A DNA stretch of 64,000 bases, taken from Limnobaculum eriocheiris. Lineage in GTDB: Bacteria; Pseudomonadota; Gammaproteobacteria; Enterobacterales; Enterobacteriaceae. A program made the position numbers and the translations under genes. Below the pieces are notes generated by a model. That model was given only the letters and a program-made list of their open reading frames with translations. It had not been told where the DNA came from and did no database searches. The stretch spans positions 1 to 64,000 of the forward strand of contig NZ_JAJNAG010000021.1 of the NCBI RefSeq assembly GCF_021010575.1. The letters are read 5' to 3'. Shown here piece after piece: positions 38,365 to 47,287 of this stretch (the first letter of the stretch is position 1; each line of letters opens with the position of its first letter).

Positions 38365-38910
38365 ATGCATAAAGCTAATTTATTAATTATGGCATCAATG
38401 TTAGCACTGAGTACATCAACAGTGTTGGCCGCAGACACAAAAAATGCTGAATCTCCAATTGAACCAGTAAATTGTACCGAGACAGAAGCTTGTTTTAGTT
38501 CAGTTGTTCCCGCGAATAGCGGTGAAGTGATGAAATCTGAGGTTATGCGCCAGCACGGTTTGTTTGAAGGGTTGAAGTTAACCGCCAAACAGCGCCAGCA
38601 GATGCGGGACCTGATCAGACAAAATTACCATGATGTTATGCCACAGATGTACCGGGATAACATGGAAGCAATGCATAAGTTAATCATTGCTGACATATTT
38701 GATGAAGATGTAGCGCGTGCACAGGCTGAAGTTATCGCTAAAGCGCAGGTTGAGAGACAGGTTGCTTTAGCCAGAGTTAACCACCAGTTTTATAGCTTGT
38801 TAACGCCGGAGCAGCAAAAGATTTTCAATCATAACCATTCTGAAAGGATGGAGATGATGCAGCATCACTTAGACCTGATGCGCAAATATGATGAGCCGGA
38901 TCCCCAGTAG
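38365..38910 (+). CDS. cpxP: Periplasmic inhibitor of CpxA, CpxP
   Basis: 181 residues with a signal peptide (about 1-23, LALSTSTVLAADT). The mature part is helical and carries the two LTxxQ family motifs, LTAKQRQQMRD and LTPEQQKIF. CpxP dampens CpxA, assists degradation of misfolded pilins, and is the most strongly Cpx-induced gene in E. coli. The ATG at 38365 follows GGAGAAGG. Its 3' untranslated region carries the CpxQ RNA. Confidence 0.95.
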   Translation: MHKANLLIMASMLALSTSTVLAADTKNAESPIEPVNCTETEACFSSVVPANSGEVMKSEVMRQHGLFEGLKLTAKQRQQMRDLIRQNYHDVMPQMYRDNMEAMHKLIIADIFDEDVARAQAEVIAKAQVERQVALARVNHQFYSLLTPEQQKIFNHNHSERMEMMQHHLDLMRKYDEPDPQ

Positions 38911-38916
38911 TAAGAG

Positions 38917-38953
38917 TATGTAGTTGTAAGTAGTTGTATGTAGTTGTATGTAG
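38917..38953 (+). repeat. Short 10-bp tandem repeat in the cpxP 3' UTR
   Basis: About three and a half head-to-tail copies of a TAGTTGTATG-type unit (one copy reads TAGTTGTAAG) lie between the cpxP stop codon and CpxQ. Such a tract can change copy number by slippage; no function is evident. Confidence 0.8.
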
Positions 38954-38972
38954 TAAATCCTATGATGTATGT

Positions 38973-39031
38973 TTTTCCTTGCCTTAGACACCATCCATGT
39001 CTTCCCCGCCATAGACGGCGGGGTTTTTTTT
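38973..39031 (+). ncRNA. cpxQ: CpxQ small RNA (processed from the cpxP 3' UTR)
   Basis: The 59 bases start TTTTCCTTGCC, continue TAGACACCATCC and end in a GC-rich terminator hairpin with eight T. This matches my memory of the E. coli/Salmonella CpxQ sequence in the 5' seed and layout. CpxQ is released by RNase E from cpxP mRNA, binds Hfq and represses mRNAs of membrane proteins. The position directly after cpxP is the same as in the model species. Confidence 0.88.
39004..39031 (+). terminator. Terminator of cpxP/CpxQ
   Basis: A 7-bp stem CCCCGCC / GGCGGGG with a 6-base loop and eight T; it forms the 3' end of CpxQ, as expected for an Hfq-binding RNA. Confidence 0.95.
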
Positions 39032-39087
39032 GCCCAAAAATCGTTATACTAACCGCTTTGACTGACAATATTCAGGAGCAATAGAAG

Positions 39088-39966
39088 GTGAGCGATCAGT
39101 ACGGACGACTAGTTAAAACAGCAGCGATCTGCGCAGCAAGTATGGCAACAGTATTATTGTTGGTAAAAATTGCTGCCTGGTGGCTTACCGGTTCCGTTAG
39201 TTTGCTGGCTGCGCTGGTTGATTCTATGGTGGATATTGCCGCTTCGGTTACTAATCTGTTGGTTGTGCGTTATGCTTTACAGCCCGCTGACCATCAACAC
39301 ACATTTGGTCATGGTAAAGCAGAATCTCTGGCGGCATTAGCGCAGAGTATGTTTATTAGTGGCTCGGCTATTTTCCTGTTTTTAACCGGTTTCCAACATC
39401 TGGCGAATCCTCAACCCATTAAATCTGCTGGTATTGGTATTATTGTTACCGTTATTTCGTTAATCAGCACCATTGGTTTGGTGACTTTTCAGCGTTGGGT
39501 AGTCAGAAAAACGCAAAGTCAGGCTATTCGTGCAGATATGCTGCATTATCAGTCAGATATCTTTATGAATGGTGCTATTTTGGCAGCATTAGGCCTGAGC
39601 CTTTATGGTTTTCTGCATGCGGACGCCATTTTCGCTTTAGGCATTGGTTGCTACATTTTATATAGCGCATTAACGATGGCCTATGATGCGGTGCAAACCC
39701 TGCTGGACAGAGCATTACCGGATGAAGAGCGACAGGAGATTATGGATATTGCACTGTCGAAGCCGGGCATTATGGGAGCGCACGATCTCCGTACCCGTCA
39801 ATCAGGTCCCACACGTTTTATTCAGCTACATGTGGAAATGACCGACGAGCTGCCGCTGATTGAAGCGCATAAAATTGCTGATGAGGTAGAGCAGGATATA
39901 TTAAAACGTTTTCCCAACTCAGAGGTTATCATTCATCAGGACCCTTGTTCCGTGGTGGTATCCTGA
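39088..39966 (+). CDS. fieF: Cation-efflux pump FieF (YiiP)
   Basis: 292 residues, cation diffusion facilitator family with six membrane helices. The tetrahedral transport site is intact: D45 and D49 (LVDSMVDI) and H153 and D157 (LHYQSDIF). The C-terminal cytoplasmic domain has the metal-binding [10 protein letters not shown] region. It exports zinc or iron in exchange for protons. The start is GTG at 39088, with AGGAG 12 bases before it. It sits between cpxP and pfkA, the E. coli order. Confidence 0.97.
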   Translation: MSDQYGRLVKTAAICAASMATVLLLVKIAAWWLTGSVSLLAALVDSMVDIAASVTNLLVVRYALQPADHQHTFGHGKAESLAALAQSMFISGSAIFLFLTGFQHLANPQPIKSAGIGIIVTVISLISTIGLVTFQRWVVRKTQSQAIRADMLHYQSDIFMNGAILAALGLSLYGFLHADAIFALGIGCYILYSALTMAYDAVQTLLDRALPDEERQEIMDIALSKPGIMGAHDLRTRQSGPTRFIQLHVEMTDELPLIEAHKIADEVEQDILKRFPNSEVIIHQDPCSVVVS

Positions 39967-40078
39967 AGACAATATCTGCTTGTGAATGAGTCAGATTACC
40001 TATTAGCAGAAACTTATTTCGGGACGATAAAAAAATAATTCTTTTATCTATATTAATTATTACTGTTTTTAACTTAAA

Positions 40079-40093
40079 CTGAATCAATTCAGC
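40079..40093. promoter_or_regulatory. Cra (FruR) type operator in the pfkA promoter
   Basis: CTGAATCAATTCAGC is a near-perfect palindrome resembling the Cra consensus (GCTGAAnCGnTTCA). It overlaps the -35 region of the promoter called at 40104-40112. E. coli pfkA is repressed by Cra, which supports the call. Confidence 0.65.
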
Positions 40094-40103
40094 AAATAAT
40101 GTT

Positions 40104-40112
40104 TGCTATACT
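40104..40112 (+). promoter_or_regulatory. Extended -10 promoter element of pfkA
   Basis: TGC-TATACT is an extended -10 (TGnTATACT). No good -35 is present at 17 bases, consistent with an extended -10 promoter. The predicted start is near 40119, giving a leader of about 190 bases before the pfkA ATG, in which I see no known element. Together with the operator this accounts for the 344-base gap after fieF. Confidence 0.6.
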
Positions 40113-40310
40113 GAAACATTAAAGTCAGCAGACATTAGTCTGGAATGTAGTCAACAGGATTAAAAGCCCGGGGATTACCCTACATAATGTGCCCGGTGCA
40201 TTTAACTGATAACCGCGAGCCTGGTGGCTCACTATGTTTCATCAGCCATGCTGTGCATGGCATTTCGTGGAACGATATCTAAAATAACATCTGTCAGTTT
40301 AGAGGTGGTC

Positions 40311-41273
40311 ATGATCAAAAGAATCGGCGTTTTAACGAGTGGTGGTGATGCACCGGGAATGAATGCGGCAATTCGTGGTGTTGTGCGCGCTGCACTTTCT
40401 CAAGGATTGGACGTTTTTGGTATTTATGATGGCTATCAGGGTCTGTGTGAAGACCGCATGGAACAGTTAGATCGCTATAGCGTATCTGATGTTATTAACC
40501 GTGGCGGTACTTTTTTGGGCTCTGTTCGTTATCCGGAATTCAGAGATCCTGCGGTTCGTGAAATAGCGATAGAGAACCTGAGACGCAGAAATATTGATGC
40601 ACTGGTGGTTATCGGCGGTGATGGTTCTTACATGGGAGCAAAATTGCTGACAGAACGTGGTTTCCCATGCATTGGTTTACCGGGAACTATCGATAATGAT
40701 GTAGCCGGTACCGATTATACTATTGGTTTTTTTACCGCTCTGGGTACTGTGGTTGAAGCAATTGACCGTTTGCGTGATACCTCTTCATCTCACCAACGTA
40801 TCTCTATTGTGGAGGTCATGGGGCGCTATTGTGGTGACTTGACTCTGGCTGCTGCCATTGCTGGCGGTTGTGAATTTATCGTTCTGCCAGAGATCGAGTT
40901 CGATCGCGATGAGCTGGTAAAAGAGATCATGGCGGGTATTGATAAAGGTAAGAAACATGCGATTGTGGCCATCACTGAACACATTTGTGATATCGATGAG
41001 CTGGCCAGATATATTCAGGAAAAAACCCACCGGGATACGCGTGCAACTGTGTTAGGCCACATTCAACGGGGTGGCTCGCCGGTGCCTTACGATCGTATTT
41101 TAGCTTCCCGTATGGGCGCTTATGCCATTGATTTGCTGTTAGAGGGCCACGGCGGTCGCTGCGTGGGTATTCAGAATGAGAAGATGGTTCATCACGATAT
41201 CATCGATGCTATCGAGAATATGAAGCGTCCGTTTAAGAGCGACTGGTTAAAAACGGCAAAAGAGCTGTTCTGA
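40311..41273 (+). CDS. pfkA: 6-phosphofructokinase I
   Basis: 320 residues. Phosphorylates fructose 6-phosphate, the committed step of glycolysis. ATP-binding [21 protein letters not shown], the catalytic Asp in [11 protein letters not shown], and MGRYCGDL for substrate binding are all in place. The ATG at 40311 has AGAGGTGG upstream and gives the family length; a start at 40224 would add 29 unrelated residues. The Cra-type operator upstream links it to sugar availability. Confidence 0.98.
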   Translation: MIKRIGVLTSGGDAPGMNAAIRGVVRAALSQGLDVFGIYDGYQGLCEDRMEQLDRYSVSDVINRGGTFLGSVRYPEFRDPAVREIAIENLRRRNIDALVVIGGDGSYMGAKLLTERGFPCIGLPGTIDNDVAGTDYTIGFFTALGTVVEAIDRLRDTSSSHQRISIVEVMGRYCGDLTLAAAIAGGCEFIVLPEIEFDRDELVKEIMAGIDKGKKHAIVAITEHICDIDELARYIQEKTHRDTRATVLGHIQRGGSPVPYDRILASRMGAYAIDLLLEGHGGRCVGIQNEKMVHHDIIDAIENMKRPFKSDWLKTAKELF

Positions 41274-41301
41274 TCCCGTTTAAGCATATTTATTGAGATA
41301 A

Positions 41302-41330
41302 AAAAACCCGGAGATATTTTCCGGGTTTTT
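41302..41330. terminator. Bidirectional terminator between pfkA and tpiA
   Basis: A perfect 11-bp stem AAAAACCCGGA / TCCGGGTTTTT with a 7-base loop, A-rich on one side and T-rich on the other. It lies between the convergent genes. Confidence 0.92.
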
Positions 41331-41348
41331 ATTGGTCATAAAAAACGA

Positions 41349-42116
41349 TTACGCTTTTTTAGCTTCTGCTGCTGCTTTAACAATAACGGCAAAAGCATCT
41401 GCTTTTAATGATGCGCCACCAACCAGTGCACCATCGATATCTGGTTGAGAGAATAATTCTGCTGCGTTGCCAGCATTCACGGAGCCGCCGTACTGGATAA
41501 TCACCTGAGCAGCGACTTTGGCATCATGTTTAGCAATATGATCACGGATAAATTTGTGAACTGCCTGAGCCTGAGCTGGTGTTGCTGATTTGCCGGTACC
41601 AATAGCCCAAACGGGTTCATAAGCGATTACGCTATTTTCAAATGCCGGAGCACCCATGGTTTTTAATACGGCATCCAGTTGTCTTGCACAAACGGCTTCG
41701 GTCTGACCCGCTTCGTTTTCTGCTTCAGTTTCACCAATGCACAGCACAGGAATTAAGCCCGCTTCTTTCAGAATGGCAAATTTCTCTGCAATCAGCTCAT
41801 CACTCTCTTTATGGTAAGTACGACGCTCTGAATGGCCGATGATGACGTATTTCATACCAATATCTTTTAACATATTGGCTGAAGTTTCACCGGTGAATGC
41901 ACCTGAAAGATTGATATCAACGTTTTGAGCACCCAGCATAATACGGCTACCAGAAGCCTGATGCTTGGCCTGATCCAGATAAATAAATGGTGGGGCAATT
42001 GCAATATCACAACCATCTACACTGCTGACTTCTTTACGCAGGCCATCGATCAGTTCGTTGACCATATGTCTGCTGCCGTTGAGTTTCCAGTTTCCCATAA
42101 CTAATGGATGACGCAT
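41349..42116 (-). CDS. tpiA: Triosephosphate isomerase
   Basis: 255 residues, TIM barrel. Interconverts dihydroxyacetone phosphate and glyceraldehyde 3-phosphate. N-x-K active site in MGNWKLNG, catalytic His in IIGHSERR, catalytic Glu in [12 protein letters not shown], and the phosphate-binding YGGSVN. GGAGAAAA precedes the ATG. Convergent with pfkA; in E. coli sbp and cdh lie between them, here they do not. Confidence 0.98.
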   Translation of the reverse strand: MRHPLVMGNWKLNGSRHMVNELIDGLRKEVSSVDGCDIAIAPPFIYLDQAKHQASGSRIMLGAQNVDINLSGAFTGETSANMLKDIGMKYVIIGHSERRTYHKESDELIAEKFAILKEAGLIPVLCIGETEAENEAGQTEAVCARQLDAVLKTMGAPAFENSVIAYEPVWAIGTGKSATPAQAQAVHKFIRDHIAKHDAKVAAQVIIQYGGSVNAGNAAELFSQPDIDGALVGGASLKADAFAVIVKAAAEAKKA

Positions 42117-42289
42117 GTTTTTTCTCCAATCAGATTATACGGTAATAACTTTCATTACAGTGAGTTAGTGACTTAAAGCATTTGATGGCGGCTTAGTGCC
42201 TGTATCAATTTGTTCCCTAGTATAGAACGACTTAATGCTCAGGGTTTAGCTTTTATTGATTGTTAGCGGGCGTATCTGATTTTTATCAT

Positions 42290-42958
42290 TTACTTGTCAG
42301 ATAGCGACAGCTTAATCGGTTCAATAGCGAATGTTATACCTTTTTCACGATGATCGGCTATAACAAAACGCAATGTCCCTTCAGTTTGTTGATAGAAAGG
42401 CGTTCCTTTGCCTTTTTCCAGTAATTCGATAGATTTCTTTTGGCACTTCTCTGTTGACAATGTGGGTTCAAACAGATTGATAAATGCACTCATATAATTG
42501 ATTAACACAGCTTTGTTTGCTTTTTCCGCTTTGGCGATTTCTTCCGGTTTTTCGGTTTTTTCTTCTGATGGAGTAGGGGGCAGATAAGTAAGCTGTAAGC
42601 TTTTGATTGTGCGCTGGCTTTTATCAATAGCTACCGAAGAGTATAGGGTACTGTTAATTCGGCTGGCGGCACGAAGCAGTGGAGATTTAACCTCCAGCGT
42701 TTTGATGGTCTTATATTCCCTTAATGGCAGAGCAGGGTTGGCAGCCAGGAATTTTTCCCTGAACTGAGCGATAGTCAGACTAAATGATGGCGCATCTTCT
42801 CTCAGATAAGGCGCAATAGCGGGTTCACTGGTGGTCGATGGAGAAGGGTTATTTTCCTGAGCTGCAAATGACACAGAACCCAACATCAGCGCTAAAAAGA
42901 GCGTGCTGGAAATCCCTGATTTTATCAATGTTGTGTGTTCTGATTGAGTGTCATTCAT
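42290..42958 (-). CDS. yiiQ: YiiQ family protein (DUF1454)
   Basis: About 222 residues with a signal-like hydrophobic segment (STLFLALMLGSVSFA) and the DUF1454 pattern: SLTIAQFREKF, NPALPLREYKTI, RAASRIN, then TEGTLRFVIADHREKGITFAIEPIKL near the end, matching E. coli YiiQ. Probably periplasmic; function unknown. A Pro/Glu/Lys/Ala-rich linker (about residues 128-148) is longer than in E. coli. I take the ATG at 42958; a GTG at 42967 adds three residues, and neither has a clear ribosome-binding site. Same position after tpiA as in E. coli. Confidence 0.9.
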   Translation of the reverse strand: MNDTQSEHTTLIKSGISSTLFLALMLGSVSFAAQENNPSPSTTSEPAIAPYLREDAPSFSLTIAQFREKFLAANPALPLREYKTIKTLEVKSPLLRAASRINSTLYSSVAIDKSQRTIKSLQLTYLPPTPSEEKTEKPEEIAKAEKANKAVLINYMSAFINLFEPTLSTEKCQKKSIELLEKGKGTPFYQQTEGTLRFVIADHREKGITFAIEPIKLSLSDK

Positions 42959-43099
42959 ATATATCACTAATCTATAAGAGATAATGTCTGATTAAAACCT
43001 GTTGTGTCTGGCTTGTCAAAAGCATGTCTCAAAATTTATTGCGTTGCCTGTGATTTATCAGACAACGCGATCTGGCTGATATTCGGTCTTTTACTGATT

Positions 43100-43846
43100 T
43101 TACCAATATTGTTCACTGGTGATATGCCCCGGCTTTCTGCGTAAGTGTTTGACCATATTGCGTTGTTGTTTGAGCAGTTGCTGGGTGTCTTTCGTCATCT
43201 CCGGATTACCGCAAAGCATGACGTGGCTTTGTTCTGCACTGATTGCCAGCCCAACAGCGGATTCCAGTTCACCACTCTCAATTAATGCCGGAATGCGGCC
43301 AAACAGAGAATCACCGCTTTTTTCCCGGCTGACAACGGTTTGAATGCGTAGTTTTCCCTGATAGCGTTTTTCCAGTTCACGCATTAAAGGCAGATAGCTA
43401 AGGTCCTGACTGTAGCGAGCGGCATGAACCAAAACGATATGGTTAAAGCGCTCCAGATCTTTCCCCGCCTGAAGAATTGAGAGAAATGGCCCAATAGCGG
43501 TACCGGTTGATAGCATCCAGAGGGTATCAACGGCAGGAACTTCTTCCAGGACAAAAAAGCCTGCGGCATCCAGAGTGACCATAACTGAATCGCCCGCTTT
43601 TAACTGATGAAGATGGGGGCTGAGTTTACCTTCCGGTACGGTCACCAGATAAAATTCAAGTTCCGGATTATTGGGGGCATTGACATAAGAGTAAGCACGC
43701 TGAACCCGCTCTCCTCCAATGTCCAGAGCCAGTTTTGCAAACTGTCCGGCAGTAAATGGTCGTATGGGGGCATGAATACGCAGGCTGAATAAGCTGTCTG
43801 TCCAATTATCTACCTGTGTTACCTTGCCTGAAACCCAATCAGCCAT
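43100..43846 (-). CDS. fpr: Ferredoxin/flavodoxin-NADP+ reductase
   Basis: 248 residues. Moves electrons from NADPH to flavodoxin or ferredoxin. FAD-binding RAYSYVNAP, the NADP-binding STGTAIGPFLSIL, CGNPEMTKDTQQ and the aromatic C-terminus ending in Trp fit the bacterial Fpr subclass (248 residues in E. coli). It follows yiiQ on the same strand with yiiR absent. In E. coli it is SoxRS-controlled; I did not identify a SoxS box. Confidence 0.97.
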   Translation of the reverse strand: MADWVSGKVTQVDNWTDSLFSLRIHAPIRPFTAGQFAKLALDIGGERVQRAYSYVNAPNNPELEFYLVTVPEGKLSPHLHQLKAGDSVMVTLDAAGFFVLEEVPAVDTLWMLSTGTAIGPFLSILQAGKDLERFNHIVLVHAARYSQDLSYLPLMRELEKRYQGKLRIQTVVSREKSGDSLFGRIPALIESGELESAVGLAISAEQSHVMLCGNPEMTKDTQQLLKQQRNMVKHLRRKPGHITSEQYW

Positions 43847-44051
43847 GAGTTTTCCCCTCAGTATGTTGTATGTTATATAACCAGAAAGGTGTCTGGAACC
43901 AGAAGTCTGGAGAGTTAATTAGAATATCACTTCTTGTTAACAATTATGAGTAAATTAACCGAAGAAAAACACGCTTATCTGTTTGATGTGGGGGATTTAT
44001 CCCCGGTTTGCTGCATTTATCTCCGGTCAGTTACGGGATGGCGGAAAGCAG

Positions 44052-44080
44052 TTGACCTTAGATTGTGGCGGCAGTAACAT
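44052..44080 (+). promoter_or_regulatory. Promoter of tRNA-Pro
   Basis: TTGACC (44052-44057), a spacer of exactly 17 bases, and TAACAT (44075-44080), followed by a GC-rich discriminator (GCGCCTC) as in stringently controlled stable-RNA promoters. The start would lie about 8 bases before the tRNA. Confidence 0.8.
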
Positions 44081-44094
44081 GCGCCTCAATTCGA

Positions 44095-44171
44095 CGGCGA
44101 GTAGCGCAGCTTGGTAGCGCAACTGGTTTGGGACCAGTGGGTCGGAGGTTCGAATCCTCTCTCGCCGACCA
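44095..44171 (+). tRNA. proM: tRNA-Pro (anticodon UGG)
   Basis: 77 bases with encoded CCA. The acceptor stem CGGCGAG pairs with CTCGCCG, the anticodon stem ACTGG/CCAGT encloses loop TTTGGGA with anticodon TGG at 44129-44131, and the T arm has GGTTCGAATCC. It appears identical to E. coli proM. It is a single-gene unit with its own promoter and terminator. Confidence 0.98.
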
Positions 44172-44175
44172 AATT

Positions 44176-44211
44176 AAAACCCCCTGATGGTGAAAGCCAT
44201 CAGGGGGTTTT
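44176..44211. terminator. Strong terminator after tRNA-Pro, facing bcsG
   Basis: A perfect 15-bp stem AAAACCCCCTGATGG / CCATCAGGGGGTTTT with a 6-base loop. Symmetric enough to stop transcription from the tRNA on the + strand and from bcsG on the - strand. Confidence 0.95.
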
Positions 44212-44238
44212 GCGTTTTCTCCGGGTTGAATCTGCGGC

Positions 44239-45906
44239 TTACTGAGGATAAGGCACCCAGTCGGCGTTATTCAACCTGATATAGGTCTTATCCTGATACT
44301 TCATTACCACTGTACCTGATGTTTCTGAGATTGCCGGTGTTTGCGGTAGATTTTCCGTTAGTTTCTGCCAGTCAATACTGTCCTGAGTGAACAGCTTACC
44401 GTCCAGCGTGCGACTAACCAGCTCGGAAATGGCCAGATAGCTGCTTGGGGAATCAATATGCAGCGCCTGTTGCTGCGCTGGCGCTTTTGCGCCAATAATC
44501 CGAATACCTACAGGAACATGAGTGATACTTGGGCTGGGAATATCACGCAGACCAGAAACCTGCATTTTATCACCAACCAGAGCGGCACCGTGTTCCGGCA
44601 CTACCATCACCATCACTTTCCGTCCTGATTTATCCAGCTCATCAAGGAAACTGTCCAGATCGTCAAACAAATCCTGCAGGCGCTTTTTGTATTCCACCGG
44701 TTTGTTAGTTGCCAGACTACGGTTACCATCATGCAGCTCAATGGTATTGTAGAATGTGACGGCTCGAGGTGAATCGTCCTTTTGTCTGGCCGCCAGCCAT
44801 TCGGTTAACATGCTGTGGTCTCGATAGAGCGGTTCACCGTCAAAGGAGATCAATTCTGCTTTGGCATTGCCAAAAGGCAATGGCGTAGCCTGAATACCTG
44901 CATATTCACGCAGTTCTTTCAGGTAGTTGCCAAAAGCACCTGAGTGATCCATTACCAGATCGTTTTTAAATCCTAACTGTGCCAAATTGTTGAGCAGATA
45001 ACAGCGCTGGTCTGCGGTTTTATACAATGCAGTATGAGATGACTGACCGCAGCTAGCGCGGGATATACGAATGGCTGCTGGCCCACTGTATGACGTGGCC
45101 GAGTTGAAATTATCAAACACCACATTCATCTTTTTCCAGACAGGATGGTCCGCCAGACCAACAGCCTGCATATCTGACCAGGAAAGCGAGCAGATATTAA
45201 TGATTAACAGATCAAACAGTTGGGCATCCGCAGGTAATGATGCTGGAAATTCGGTGTGCAGATTTTGCTGAGCCTGAATAAATTTATCGTAATAAGCGGT
45301 AAGATTTTGTGAAGTTGGTGGCCCCAGCGCTTCCGATTGAGTATTGTCTGCGCTACCTGACTGAGCGGGCGTAGCATTAGTTGATGGCGTACTGGTAGCC
45401 GCTGTTGCGGGCATTAAGTTAAATGATGGCTCACCAATGGTAATAGCGTTTAGCCATATTAAAGCGGCGACCACAAAAGGCGTGATACGCACCCATTGGG
45501 AAATAAACAGATAACCTACCAACAGCGCGAATCCTGCACCTACCCAGCTCCAGTTAATAAAGCGCTGTATGAACTCCACAATATAATCAAAACTAAGAGC
45601 GGTTGCCTGACCGCGCAAACTGATAATACTTTGAATACCCGGAAGCCAGGTATCATAGTAAAACAGCGCAATACCTACCGGAATAGCGATCCAGTTGCGA
45701 ATTTTTCTAAACCAGCCCACAGGCAGGGGGAATAATACAAAGGCAGCAAAAACCAGATTCTCCAGAGGATGAAAATTAAGATACCCACCCCATAGCAGCG
45801 CAAACTTTACCAGAAAGTAGTAATTCCAACCGCTTAACCCCTGCCAGTTTTTCCACAGGTTGTTATTCGAAGAGGCGGACTGAGAGGATATTTTCTCGTT
45901 ATTCAT
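44239..45906 (-). CDS. bcsG: Cellulose phosphoethanolamine transferase BcsG
   Basis: 555 residues. About five N-terminal membrane helices (30-155), a Ser/Thr/Pro/Ala-rich linker (165-200), then a periplasmic alkaline-phosphatase-like domain. By alignment from memory with E. coli BcsG (C243, S278), the matching residues are C239 (INICSLSW) and S274 (TSYSGPAAIR), and the metal-site stretch VVPEHGAAL is kept. It transfers phosphoethanolamine from phosphatidylethanolamine to cellulose as it leaves the cell. It is transcribed divergently from bcsRQABZC, as in E. coli, but without bcsE and bcsF. Confidence 0.95.
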   Translation of the reverse strand: MNNEKISSQSASSNNNLWKNWQGLSGWNYYFLVKFALLWGGYLNFHPLENLVFAAFVLFPLPVGWFRKIRNWIAIPVGIALFYYDTWLPGIQSIISLRGQATALSFDYIVEFIQRFINWSWVGAGFALLVGYLFISQWVRITPFVVAALIWLNAITIGEPSFNLMPATAATSTPSTNATPAQSGSADNTQSEALGPPTSQNLTAYYDKFIQAQQNLHTEFPASLPADAQLFDLLIINICSLSWSDMQAVGLADHPVWKKMNVVFDNFNSATSYSGPAAIRISRASCGQSSHTALYKTADQRCYLLNNLAQLGFKNDLVMDHSGAFGNYLKELREYAGIQATPLPFGNAKAELISFDGEPLYRDHSMLTEWLAARQKDDSPRAVTFYNTIELHDGNRSLATNKPVEYKKRLQDLFDDLDSFLDELDKSGRKVMVMVVPEHGAALVGDKMQVSGLRDIPSPSITHVPVGIRIIGAKAPAQQQALHIDSPSSYLAISELVSRTLDGKLFTQDSIDWQKLTENLPQTPAISETSGTVVMKYQDKTYIRLNNADWVPYPQ

Positions 45907-46293
45907 AATATCTGTTTATGTTATCCACAATAATGATGTTGGCAGATTTTTTACCTGTTTTCACTGACAGAGATTAATCCAATAATATACGCCGACGAGC
46001 ATAAATAGGGTTTCAGGCGGATGGATTAGTCGCATGAAATAACATCCTGTTGTTTTTATCACTATGAATAAAACAGAAATTCCATTTTTTTGTGCCCACG
46101 ACTCTGTTATTATTTTAACCGAATTCTGTGGGAAAACCTGTTTATTTATTTTTTAATTTAACACAGAAAAATTCATGTTGCGTATTCATAGAAAAACTAT
46201 CAGGTTATGCCAAGTTTTTTAGCCTCTGGTGCCAGCACAATGATTTTTATCAGCTAAAATTAACTACATAGCCTGCATTACTGAGTTATTAAA
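45907..46293. other. bcsG-bcsR divergent intergenic region
   Basis: 387 bases, AT-rich, with promoters for both cellulose units by position. I examined the minus strand for bcsF and found no frame resembling it. A perfect DnaA-box sequence TTATCCACA occurs once (45921-45929), most likely by chance. No bcsE. Confidence 0.6.
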
Positions 46294-46548
46294 ATGAACG
46301 ATGATGTCACAGGAATCCAATGGAACCTGAGGCAAGGACGCAAAGCAGAAATAGAAAATCAGCTACCCGGACAGGCGGTGGCAAAAGAGTATCAGAATGA
46401 TATTGCTGCGGTGATGACGGCTTATCATCTCACTTCGCTGGAATATCAGGACCTTTCCCATCAAGGTGTGCTGCGGGAAGCATTTTTGCGTTGGCCATTG
46501 CTGACAGAAATGTCATCTGAATCAAACTCAGATAAGGTTGGTTTGTGA
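46294..46548 (+). CDS. bcsR: Cellulose biosynthesis protein BcsR
   Basis: 84 residues; E. coli BcsR has 62. The shared part is residues ~31-77: QNDIAAVMTAYHL, YQDLSHQ and RWPLLTE align with QNDIVALKQAF, YADISQ and RWPLLAE of E. coli. The extra N-terminal ~25 residues are polar. BcsR binds BcsQ and helps assemble the cellulose secretion complex. Overlaps bcsQ by 4 bases (ATGA-type coupling, with GTG as the bcsQ start). Confidence 0.88.
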   Translation: MNDDVTGIQWNLRQGRKAEIENQLPGQAVAKEYQNDIAAVMTAYHLTSLEYQDLSHQGVLREAFLRWPLLTEMSSESNSDKVGL

Positions 46549-47285
46549 CGATTCTGGCAATACAGGGGATCCGTGGTGGCTGTGGTGCTACATCAGTTTG
46601 TGCTGCGCTGGCCTGGGATCTTGCCCAAGCCGGGCAATCAGTGCTGGTCGTTGATTTCAGTATCAATAATTTATTGCGCCTTCATTTTAACCATGACTGG
46701 AAAAGTAAAGAGGGCTGGGTCTCAACGCTTAAACAGCAACAATCATCGCCATCCATTATTTCTTATTCACCGGGAATTGATTATCTGCCCTTTGGTTATT
46801 CTGGAAAAGAAATATATTCCCTAATTAATGACGGGTTATTTTATCAAAAAGAACATCAACCAGATAAATTACCCGGTTTTTTAGAGTTTCTTTCATTTGA
46901 TGATTATCAATGGGTAATTATTGATTGTTCTTCTACGCTTTCATCTTTAAATGATTTATCCAATTCGTTGGCAGATATTAATCTTATTTTATTAAATCCG
47001 GATGTGGGTAGCCACGTTTTACTGGAGCAAAATTCATTTCCAGTGAATAGTTATTTTCTGATTAATGGTTTTTCACCAACAAGTTTAATACAGCAAGATA
47101 TCAGCCATATCTGGCAACAGAACTTATTCGGTCTGATTCCTGTCATATTGCATCGCGATGAGGCCATGGCAGAGTCGCTGGCGGTCAAGAAAACGCTGGG
47201 TGAATACCAGCCCGGTAGTTTGATTGCTCAGGATATTCACCAACTGGCATTGTGGTGCCAGAATGTTGATAAGCAGGGTTCCTGA
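46545..47285 (+). CDS. bcsQ: Cellulose biosynthesis protein BcsQ (ParA/MinD-like ATPase)
   Basis: 246 residues. Deviant Walker A near the N-terminus (GIRGGCGATS), LLRLHFNHDW, WVIIDCSS for Walker B, and a C-terminal LIPVILHRDEAMAESLA that is diagnostic for BcsQ. In E. coli BcsQ is needed for cellulose synthesis and polar localisation and forms a complex with BcsR and BcsE. Starts at GTG inside bcsR. The middle third (about residues 50-160) is AT-rich and diverged from E. coli. Confidence 0.92.
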   Translation: MTILAIQGIRGGCGATSVCAALAWDLAQAGQSVLVVDFSINNLLRLHFNHDWKSKEGWVSTLKQQQSSPSIISYSPGIDYLPFGYSGKEIYSLINDGLFYQKEHQPDKLPGFLEFLSFDDYQWVIIDCSSTLSSLNDLSNSLADINLILLNPDVGSHVLLEQNSFPVNSYFLINGFSPTSLIQQDISHIWQQNLFGLIPVILHRDEAMAESLAVKKTLGEYQPGSLIAQDIHQLALWCQNVDKQGS

Positions 47286-47287
47286 CC

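Noticed and set aside
44095-44211. tRNA-Pro as an integration site for a genomic island
   Set aside because: No integrase gene and no direct repeat of the tRNA 3' end were seen nearby; the neighbouring bcs genes are in a commonly conserved location.
45921-45929. Perfect DnaA box TTATCCACA upstream of bcsG
   Set aside because: A single copy with no cluster, no DUE and no origin genes; one such match per window is unremarkable.
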